A stretch of 64,000 nucleotides of DNA, from contig NZ_JAAOBY010000004.1 of NCBI RefSeq assembly GCF_011365745.1, positions 3,735 through 67,734 of the forward strand, in the 5' to 3' direction. Below the pieces are notes generated by a model. The model did not search any database. It was given only the letters and a program-made list of their open reading frames with translations, and was not told the DNA's origin. Positions 28,401 through 34,071 of the stretch are shown here, in pieces. The position numbers and the translations under genes were made by a program. This DNA comes from Flavobacterium turcicum. Lineage in GTDB: Bacteria; Bacteroidota; Bacteroidia; Flavobacteriales; Flavobacteriaceae. Numbering within the stretch: position 1 is the stretch's first letter; each line of letters begins with the position of its first letter.

Positions 28401-29577
28401 TTGATGAACTCGTAGCGGTATTTTTTACGGTATTTAATGCTAATTTTTTATCGTCTTGTTTTGACTGCGCCTCTTTTACAGCTGCAACTCCACCAGCATT
28501 AGTATTGGTTTTTGCTACTGCCACAAGAGGAGTTTCATTTGAATCAGAGTTTGCTTGAGTTTTATCTTTTGCGAAAGCACGTTGCATTTCTTGTATCTCA
28601 TTTTTTGTAAACGATTTCACATCATTTTGTTTTTTGTTATCCGCAATAGGATTTTTAGTCCTGTTTGTTTCAGTAGCATTATTATTCCTTTTTGCTACTG
28701 CCACAGGAACAGTTTCATTTGAATCAGAGTTTGTTTGAGTTTTTTCTTTTGCGAAAGCAAGTTGCATTACTTTTATTTCTTCTTCAGTAAACGACTTTAC
28801 ATCATTTTGTTTTTTGTTATCCGCAATAGTATTTTTAATCCTGTTTGTTTCGGTAGCATTAGTGTTCGTTTTTGCTACTGCCACAGGAACAGTTTCATTT
28901 GAATCAGAGTTTGTTTGGGTTTTATCTTTTGCGAAAGCACGTTGCATTTCTTGCATCTCATTTTTGGTAAACGATTTTACATCATTTTGTTTTTTGTTAT
29001 CTGCTATGGCATTTTTAGTCGTGTTTGTTTCAGTAGCAGCACTATTCGTTTTTGCCACAGCCGATGGAGCAGTTTTATTTGAATCAGCGTTTGCTTGATT
29101 GTTATCTTTTGCGAAAGCACGTTGCATTACTTTCATTTCTTCTTCAGTAAACGATTTTACATCATTTTGTTTTTTGATACTCGCTGTAGCATTCGTAGTT
29201 GTGTTACTATTCGTTTTTGACGCAGCTGTTGGAGCAGTTTCATTTGAATCAGAATTTGCTTGAGTTTTGTCTTTTGCGAAAGCACGTTGCATTACTTTAA
29301 TTTCTTCTTCTGTAAATTTTTTTACATCGTTTTGGTTAGAAGCATCAGCATAAGGTCTCTTTTCTGTAATTTTTGATTTTGGTTCAGCATTTGATCTCTC
29401 ACTTCCCTGTTTCTTATAGTAATTCGATGAGTCATTATCTTCATATTGAATTGGTGTGGTTTTAGGTGTTGAGGTAGAACTCACACTTACTGTATCCAAA
29501 TCTTCAGACTGCACTCCCATCCCACATCCTATGTAGAGAGGTAGAAGTAGATAGATGAGTTTATATACAGTTTTCAT
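25411..29577 (-). CDS. Usher-like outer-membrane protein with repeat N-terminus and C-terminal Ig/carboxypeptidase-regulatory domains
   Basis: 1388 residues. An N-terminal hydrophobic signal ends LYIGC, a poor but possible lipobox. Residues ~82-380 hold five tandem ~60-residue repeats with the helix motif NDVKSFTEEEIKVMQRAFAK, then a Lys/Asn/Ser-rich linker to ~505. Two Ig-like domains follow (about 505-610, NEW3-like; and 615-705). From ~720 to ~1185 the sequence is a long series of amphipathic, aromatic-rich strands typical of a large outer-membrane barrel. The end (~1190-1388) has two beta-sandwich domains of SdrD-B/CarboxypepD_reg type (VDVKGIKIIAAGKSIVTNSKGVFEL; GVFKFQNIVPGTYKL). A large barrel between a two-domain chaperone-like gene and pilin-like genes is the layout of a chaperone-usher locus. 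Homology to FimD-type ushers is not evident by eye. Confidence 0.65.
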   Translation of the reverse strand: MKTVYKLIYLLLPLYIGCGMGVQSEDLDTVSVSSTSTPKTTPIQYEDNDSSNYYKKQGSERSNAEPKSKITEKRPYADASNQNDVKKFTEEEIKVMQRAFAKDKTQANSDSNETAPTAASKTNSNTTTNATASIKKQNDVKSFTEEEMKVMQRAFAKDNNQANADSNKTAPSAVAKTNSAATETNTTKNAIADNKKQNDVKSFTKNEMQEMQRAFAKDKTQTNSDSNETVPVAVAKTNTNATETNRIKNTIADNKKQNDVKSFTEEEIKVMQLAFAKEKTQTNSDSNETVPVAVAKRNNNATETNRTKNPIADNKKQNDVKSFTKNEIQEMQRAFAKDKTQANSDSNETPLVAVAKTNTNAGGVAAVKEAQSKQDDKKLALNTVKNTATSSSIKAPAQGANAKLAATNGLKSSLSKQNTVKNNSIASEKSSTKQNTKNNIVPEKGNTSNPKTVDKQKVAPATNSKEDLAKGTSESNKKSVTAAENIKVSTATIVEKKEKKQNASGIEQIKIRVVNLKESYPTNKSHTLIIEIENGENSTSNLKLIAELPRNWSLISISDIGVLEADQKKMVLISFNIPVDNPSGNTAATFIIKNLNGSKIGSKEVVFNIEPNLDLEVYNLFTSGKVQAGEIIEAKYEIKNRGNVEQEISISSTNTIKGGKLIKLGPNMTATVEIIQKTDAKYYDFTTITTSLTALSVTSGKSYKAYGNTKVFPTKLKQADPFFRYPVRLSVNYISNTFQDQNFSAISGELLGDGFLDLKRKHYLNLIIRAPQQKNLINFGITDQYSLIYKYNNNTTLYLGDHAYYINRLGFDSRFGMGFRVDQNINDWTLSAFFTKPRLYSFNSEALFGFKSVYRFNKNALLGFAVESSKGTVMGANRNIEANLDEKGQIGTANFELRSKNTFINAESSLSVTNKNVDQAHFFNLVQKMNGLTYSGSFTFSGKNYFGIIRNSIEYNNSLFYKFRKFDFVVGQTVSKVNKRLNPLFFAAEPYFENYFGRIGYRFGPKSYFDIRVDRRTREDQLEPKSYFYKESGIDYRYIFSGKAFAFGFTGRIAETQNLLSNDLQYRTTYANTVDASYRFSSHFSLRSGINHNYSNRYNETNANENFYTYSVGIDYNFNRNFRFNTTYNSGFSPEDTYLRRDFINAMLMITLAKNHLFEIRANYFENPGVTNKKELLAFGTYTYSFGVPIKRILEQGGVNGLIQVNDKSIDVKGIKIIAAGKSIVTNSKGVFELNNLPLGKNYILMDESTLPFGIIPATKTPFQVTIEKDKKAELNITIVRASSIIGTLVFPELSRPNGNNLEGYLKIENENFTYNVESNAQGVFKFQNIVPGTYKLKLMRYKGKEFFEIEKETQITVKEGEKATINVPVKGKERKVQFKSKNFTIGG
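28440..29345 (-). repeat. Five tandem 180-bp coding repeats in the usher-like gene
   Basis: The motif complementary to CATCATTTTG recurs at 28620, 28800, 28980 and 29160 (exactly 180 bp apart) and as CATCGTTTTG at 29325 (165 bp). Each unit encodes NDVK.FT..E...MQ.AFAK followed by a Thr/Asn/Ala-rich spacer. Two alternating subtypes (TEEE..KVM and TKNE.QEM) suggest past duplication of a two-unit block. Confidence 0.85.
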
Positions 29578-29615
29578 AGTAGTGGATTATAATTAATGGA
29601 GCGAAATCCTAAGCT

Positions 29616-30398
29616 TTAGTCTATAGCAAGACTAACGTTAGTACCTACAAATTTTTCTCTTGAATCAGCGACCAAAAGACAGGTGTAATTTCCTTTTGGT
29701 AGTTCAGAAATGTTGATGGTGTAATCTTTGCAAAAACCAGGGAATACTAAGCCTCTAATTGTTGTTTTTTGAAAGATGTTTTTTCCTTCTGAATCATAAA
29801 TCTCTAAAGACAATTTTACGCCTTCGATAAATAAATTTTGATTAGCAATTTTAACTACTAAGTTTTTGTTATCTGTAGTCTTGTCAATGTCAACTTTTTG
29901 AAAATCTAAGCTTACTTCATCAAGGCTATTTACGTTTGTGATTAATGCAATAGCATATCTCATTTTTGTATTCAGACCTATGTTGTGAGCAAGTTTTTCT
30001 TTTTTAATAGGTTTGTCTATGTCAATCATTAACATGTTCCAGAAGGTACCTCTTATTGCTTGGTCTTTTGGGATGTTGATTGTAAATCGATAGCTATATT
30101 GTTCTTTTGGATTCAGTACCTTATCCATTAAACTACCATCAAACCAGTTTAAAGACGATTTTAAGTGGGATTGTGTTGTTGAAAATGTTCGATCTCCCAT
30201 GCAAGAAAAAATAGCTTCTTGTAAACTAAAGGAGACTGTTTGCTGATCATCTGAACTATTGAGTAGAATAACTTCGCCCTGGATTTGAGTGCCAGAGATT
30301 CCAGAATAAATATGTGTTAACCCGTTTGTTACAACAACACTGGAGTAGGTCAAATTCACGAATAAAAATAATGCGATAATTAAGTATATTTTTTTCAT
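29616..30398 (-). CDS. Periplasmic chaperone-like protein with two Ig-like domains
   Basis: 260 residues with a signal peptide (cleavage near TYSS). Domain 1 (about 20-160) starts VVVTNGLTHIYSGISGTQIQGEVILLNSSDDQQTV and later has SYRFTINIPKDQAIRGTFWNMLMID, the layout of a PapD-like or WxL-associated (DUF916-like) Ig domain, then a MRYAIALITNV strand. Domain 2 (about 165-260) is a second Ig-like domain (LVVKIANQNLFIEGVKLSLEIYD ... LPKGNYTCLLVAD). Together with its position 38 bp upstream of the usher-like gene and downstream of the pilin-like genes, this suggests a fibre-subunit chaperone. Sequence identity to known chaperones is not obvious; a secreted adaptor is the alternative. Confidence 0.6.
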   Translation of the reverse strand: MKKIYLIIALFLFVNLTYSSVVVTNGLTHIYSGISGTQIQGEVILLNSSDDQQTVSFSLQEAIFSCMGDRTFSTTQSHLKSSLNWFDGSLMDKVLNPKEQYSYRFTINIPKDQAIRGTFWNMLMIDIDKPIKKEKLAHNIGLNTKMRYAIALITNVNSLDEVSLDFQKVDIDKTTDNKNLVVKIANQNLFIEGVKLSLEIYDSEGKNIFQKTTIRGLVFPGFCKDYTINISELPKGNYTCLLVADSREKFVGTNVSLAID

Positions 30399-30712
30399 TT
30401 TTATGGTTATTGAGAAAATAATTGAGATAGAGATTTCTTATTCCATAATAAAGTTAACTTCTAAGTTGGGAAATTGATGGTGATTTTCGATAGCTAGCTT
30501 GTTACTGTAGTTAAACGGTATTATTTAGTCTACGAACTATTTAGATAAGTCAGCACGATACTGATGTGGTCTATTTTTTATTGACTACGTTTTATAAATA
30601 AGCCTGCTGAGTTGCTGCTAAGGGTGTTTTTAGAATCAATCCTAAAAAAGAGAGGTTCTATACACTGTGTAAAGAACCTCTCTTGGTAATGGTAAAAAAG
30701 AAATGTAGTGCA
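30399..30712. other. Intergenic region between chaperone-like gene and pilin copy A
   Basis: 314 bp holding the terminator at 30644-30683. A TAACTTTA box (complement of about 30450-30457) could be a weak internal promoter for the chaperone-usher part. No further gene seen. Confidence 0.45.
30644..30683 (-). terminator. Terminator after pilin copy A
   Basis: Perfect 11-bp stem AGAGAGGTTCT (30649-30659) / AGAACCTCTCT (30673-30683); on the minus strand it is followed by six T. It lies between the pilin-like gene and the chaperone-like gene and would limit read-through. Confidence 0.85.
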
Positions 30713-31358
30713 TTAAATATCAGTCAAAGTATATTTAAGAGTTGCACTATAATCTCCAGCACGATACAATGCAAAGTTTCCATTTTGTTCTAATGTGTAG
30801 GTTAATCTTACACCTCTAGCCAAATCGCCAGTGTATACACTTTCAATACTTGTTACTAATAGTGCATCAACACCAATTGCATTGGTCACTCCTAAACGTA
30901 CTCCTGCAGCAGTTACCGTTCCAGCAGAATCTGTTGTACCGCCATTAGCAATAATTGATTGGAGCTACAGGTGTAATTTTTAAATCTAAACTCGCTGGAA
31001 ATGTACTACCTGCCTCTAACTGAACATTGATCTGACGGGTAAGGTCGTATCCGTTAGAGTTTGTTGCTGTAGCTACAACACTAGTGTAATTCAAATATAA
31101 ATTTGTGTAACTCAAGGCTGAAAAAGCATACAAACCTGCTTCACGGTTGACACCAGATTGTGTAGCATTAGCCATGTTGAATACAACGGTTGCAGCCTCT
31201 GTTCCGGTATTACTGTCATAAATATCTATCAGGGCAATTTCTGGTACGCTCACATTTAAGAGGTGTGTAGCTGTGTTTACATCAGTGTTGTCTTGAGCAT
31301 TTGCGTTGCTAGCAAATAGGGCGGCAACGGCTACGAATAGTAGGTTAACATTTTTCAT
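30713..31358 (-). pseudogene. Pilin-like gene copy A, frameshifted
   Basis: Near-duplicate of the gene at 31633-32277. The start is MKNVNLLFVAVAALFASNANAQ at 31358. The mature part reads identically to copy B (QDNTDVNTATHLLNVSV onward, one Lys/Arg change) until about 30955. There ATTGATTGGAGC replaces ATTGACGGAGC, a one-base insertion that ends the frame at ITPVAPINYC (stop at 30945). The remaining C-terminal coding sequence is intact in the other frame and reaches the stop equivalent at 30713. Span 646 bp against 645 bp in copy B. It may be a true pseudogene, a switchable copy, or a sequencing error. The intact tail has the same closing strand as copy B. Confidence 0.8.
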
Positions 31359-31388
31359 AATATGGGTTTTTTGATTATTAATATATTT

Positions 31389-31396
31389 CAAAATTA
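31389..31396 (-). promoter_or_regulatory. Putative -7 box of pilin copy A
   Basis: Complement reads TAATTTTG (TAnnTTTG type), 31 bp upstream of the start at 31358. No clear -33 element. Confidence 0.4.
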
Positions 31397-31563
31397 CAAC
31401 CTAAGATTGTTGCTAGGTTTGGTTTTTCGTTATACTGCATTGAAGTATAGATGAATAAGATCTTTTAAAAGCCTTGCTGTAAATAATGTGGGCTTATTTT
31501 AATGGTAAAAATTAAGATTTCTTATTAACCATTTGTGATTACCTAATCAGCATCCTGATTACC

Positions 31564-31602
31564 AAAAAATAAAGGTTCTTTACATCATGTAAAGAACCTT
31601 TA
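31564..31602 (-). terminator. Terminator after pilin copy B (near-perfect palindrome)
   Basis: Arms TAAAGGTTCTTTACAT (31570-31585) and ATGTAAAGAACCTTTA (31587-31602) are perfectly complementary around one base. On the minus strand ATTTTTT follows. Related in sequence (GGTTCT/AGAACC) to the terminator after copy A, so the terminators were duplicated with the genes. Confidence 0.85.
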
Positions 31603-31632
31603 ACTGTAGGTTGTAAGTAGAGGTGTAGTGCA

Positions 31633-32277
31633 TTAAATATCAGTCAAAGTATATTTAATAGTTGCACTATAATCTCCAGCACGGTAAGCCGCAAAGTTTC
31701 CATTTTGTTCTAAAGTATAGGTTAATCTTACACCTCTAGCTAAATCACCGGTGTATACACTTTCAATACTTGTTACTAATAGCGCATCTACACCAATTGC
31801 ATTGGTCACTCCTAGAGCTACTCCTGCAGCAGTTACTGTTCCTGCAGAATCTGTTGTACCCCCATTAGCAATAATTGACGGAGCTACAGGTGTAATTCTT
31901 AAATCTAAACTAGCTGGAAATGTACTACCTGCTTCTAACTGAACATTGATCTGACGGGTTAAGTCGTATCCGTTAGAGTTTGTTGCTGTAGCTACAACAC
32001 TAGTGTAATTCAAATATAAATTTGTGTAACTCAAGGCAGAAAATGCATACAAACCTGCTTCACGATTGACACCAGATTGTGTAGCATTCGCCATGTTGAA
32101 TACAACGGTTGCAGCTTCTGTTCCGGTGTTACTGTCATAAATGTCTATCAGGGCAATTTCTGGTACGCTCACATTTAAAAGGTGTGTCGCAGTGTTTACA
32201 TCAGTGTTGTCTTGCGCATTTACTTGTGCTGCAAATAATCCAGCAACACTTAACAATAGTAGATTAAAATTTTTCAT
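31633..32277 (-). CDS. Pilin-like secreted protein, intact major subunit candidate (copy B)
   Basis: 214 residues with a Sec signal peptide (MKNFNLLLLSVAGLFAAQVNAQ). The mature protein (~192 residues) is Cys-free, small-residue-rich and all beta: LNVSVPEIALIDI, ATVVFNMANATQSG, NLYLNYTSVVAT, TFPASLDLRITP, and the final RAGDYSATIKYTLTDI. The end strand after an A/PAG-Y turn is the pattern of SCPU-type/archaic chaperone-usher pilins. There is no lipobox, which argues against type V (FimA/Mfa1) fimbriae. It is the first gene of the leftward locus and is followed by its own strong terminator, which suits a highly expressed major subunit. Assignment as a pilin is inference from fold pattern and context. 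Confidence 0.65.
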   Translation of the reverse strand: MKNFNLLLLSVAGLFAAQVNAQDNTDVNTATHLLNVSVPEIALIDIYDSNTGTEAATVVFNMANATQSGVNREAGLYAFSALSYTNLYLNYTSVVATATNSNGYDLTRQINVQLEAGSTFPASLDLRITPVAPSIIANGGTTDSAGTVTAAGVALGVTNAIGVDALLVTSIESVYTGDLARGVRLTYTLEQNGNFAAYRAGDYSATIKYTLTDI

Positions 32278-32305
32278 AGTAATAGGTTTTATGGGTTTAT
32301 TGAGT

Positions 32306-32313
32306 CAAAGTTA
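32306..32313 (-). promoter_or_regulatory. Putative -7 box of the pilin-like locus
   Basis: Complement reads TAACTTTG, a TAnnTTTG box 29 bp before the copy B start. This is the likely main promoter of the fibre locus. Confidence 0.5.
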
Positions 32314-32499
32314 ATTTGATGTTCCATAAAATAATTTGTTATTCGTTGAATAACAGTTTAGTATAGTTGAGTTTGTTAAAAGTAGTGTTGAGTAGATTGG
32401 GCGATCAAGATTTTTAGTTACTAACAAATGTCTGGCTACTCGTTAAGGAGTTTGATTTTTATTTGTATGTCTTGAAAGATATTTTTAGGAATCTAGTGC

Positions 32500-32507
32500 T
32501 ATCTTTG
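32500..32507 (+). promoter_or_regulatory. Putative -7 box of the PorT-like gene
   Basis: TATCTTTG matches TAnnTTTG, 69 bp before the ATG at 32576; a TTG lies 25 nt upstream, slightly far. Confidence 0.4.
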
Positions 32508-32575
32508 TTCTGTACTAGTTTTAAACGGAATTAATCTAACCTATTTTTCGATTCTCACTTCAAATTAATAGCAAT

Positions 32576-33277
32576 ATGCGTTTCACTATCCTTGGTTTTT
32601 TGCTTTTGTCGTTTTGTAAACTCTACTCACAGGCCGAAGGAGTGGCTCAAGATAGCCTTGTGGTCAAGGTGGATTCTTTATACCGTGAAGATCAATTTTA
32701 TTTTAGCCTGACTTATAATACGCTTTCTAAAAAACCAAATGGGGTGAGTCAAAGTAAATTTTCATCTGGAATTTCTTTTGGTTTTTTGCGTGATATGCCT
32801 ATTTCAAAAAACAGACAAGTTGCTGTTGCTACAGGTTTAGGTTTTACGTACAATAATTATAATCAAAATTTAGCCGTATCAGGCAGTGCACAAAATCCAT
32901 CTTATGAAGTAATCGGTGCAAACACAGCTTTTGATAAAAATAAAATTTCAACTTTAACTATTGATGTGCCTTTGGAGTTCAGATGGCGCACTTCAACGTA
33001 CGAAAGTCATAAGTTTTGGCGTATTTACAGCGGATTAAAATTTAGTTATTTACTAGTGGATAACGCTATTTTTGATGGAGCTGCAGGTAAAACTAAAATT
33101 TCTGGGAATAAAGATTTTAACAAACTACAATACGGAGCGTACCTAAGCGCGGGTTACAATACGATCAACTTGTATGTTTATTATGGCTTGAATCCTTTAT
33201 TGGAGGCGCGAACCACCACGGCAGAGTCTTTTGCATTACAGGCTCTCAATTTTGGAGTCATTTTTTATATTTTATAA
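32576..33277 (+). CDS. PorT-like outer-membrane beta-barrel protein
   Basis: 233 residues with a signal peptide (ending LYSQ). Alternating strands (FYFSLTYNTLS, VAVATGLGFTYNNYN, IDVPLEFRWRTS, YGAYLSAGYNTINLYVYYGL) and an aromatic end FGVIFYIL fit an eight-stranded outer-membrane barrel of the PorT/outer_membrane_beta-barrel family. The true T9SS component SprT/PorT is normally encoded beside ubiE; ubiE is absent here, so this is more likely a general family member. It ends within the convergent membrane-protein gene (6-bp overlap). Confidence 0.7.
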   Translation: MRFTILGFLLLSFCKLYSQAEGVAQDSLVVKVDSLYREDQFYFSLTYNTLSKKPNGVSQSKFSSGISFGFLRDMPISKNRQVAVATGLGFTYNNYNQNLAVSGSAQNPSYEVIGANTAFDKNKISTLTIDVPLEFRWRTSTYESHKFWRIYSGLKFSYLLVDNAIFDGAAGKTKISGNKDFNKLQYGAYLSAGYNTINLYVYYGLNPLLEARTTTAESFALQALNFGVIFYIL

Positions 33278-33883
33278 CCAGAGATTCAGTAGTAATAACT
33301 GCGGAATTGATCCTATAAAAAACCCAATCAACAACTCTTTGTACGTATGCGCGTTCATCTCTAAGCGAGAAGATGCTACCAAGCCATTCGTAACAATAAG
33401 TAAGGCGATCAAAAAAATGTACGGTATTTGAAAATGCATACTGCATCCAATTACAAAAACAGTCAATGAACTGATTCCTATCAGGTGTAAACTGGCTTTT
33501 ACGCGTATAAAAAGTAACAAAAGCGCGATCAAACTACTCAAAAGTCCGCCCAATAAAAAAAAGTGGAATTCAGGATAATCAATAATGGTAATGTTTTTTT
33601 TGATCAGTAACAGCAATAAAAAACAATGTAAAACAAGTGGAATTTTCCTTTCTCCAATGTTTTTTGCCATAATGGTTTTTATCTGTCCAGTAGCGCGCAG
33701 TAAATAGTAGGCAACTATTGGCAGTAAAACTGTGGTTACAAGCACTTGTCCAAAAACAAATAGTCTTTGAGTTGTAGAAAAATCAATGTCAGTCCCGAAA
33801 AAATAGAACAACGCAGCCATTGCCGGTATAAATATCGGATGAAAAATATAGGAAAATAGTGGAAGTATTTTTTTTAAAGTCAT
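33272..33883 (-). CDS. PAP2-like integral membrane protein, probably catalytically degenerate
   Basis: 203 residues from the ATG at 33883 (MTLKKILPLFSYIFHPIF); a longer start 48 bases upstream is less likely. Six or seven transmembrane helices. The C-terminal block ASSRLEMNAHTYKELLIGFFIG resembles motif 3 of PAP2 phosphatases (SR-x5-H-x3-D) but with Glu in place of Asp. A KNIGERKIP stretch is a weak motif 1, and no PSGH motif 2 is seen. Relatives are common in Bacteroidota near envelope genes. A phosphatase activity should not be assumed. Confidence 0.7.
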   Translation of the reverse strand: MTLKKILPLFSYIFHPIFIPAMAALFYFFGTDIDFSTTQRLFVFGQVLVTTVLLPIVAYYLLRATGQIKTIMAKNIGERKIPLVLHCFLLLLLIKKNITIIDYPEFHFFLLGGLLSSLIALLLLFIRVKASLHLIGISSLTVFVIGCSMHFQIPYIFLIALLIVTNGLVASSRLEMNAHTYKELLIGFFIGSIPQLLLLNLWL

Positions 33884-34071
33884 TTTGGTCAAAAAACAAA
33901 TATAACAAAAGTCAAATGATTGGCAGCTCACCTCGAATCAGTTTAACAATAAGTAAACTATTTTTTTTAAAGGTGCTGATTCATTTAATCCTAAAAAGAA
34001 TGGTATTTTTGACTATATTTTAATTGGCTTTTTCGCCCGTTAACTTAGATTTTTATAATCCGTCCGTACTC

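Noticed and set aside
28049..29098. Long open frames on the plus strand opposite the repeat region of the usher-like gene
   Set aside because: They are antisense shadows of the low-complexity 60-residue repeats, rich in Phe/Leu/Val by codon complement.
31633..32277. Type V (FimA/Mfa1-like) fimbrillin
   Set aside because: No lipobox Cys or fimbrillin-type pro-region; the partner genes differ from a type V locus.
32576..33277. Core T9SS component SprT/PorT
   Set aside because: The barrel type fits, but the usual ubiE neighbour is missing and the sequence is not distinctive enough by eye.
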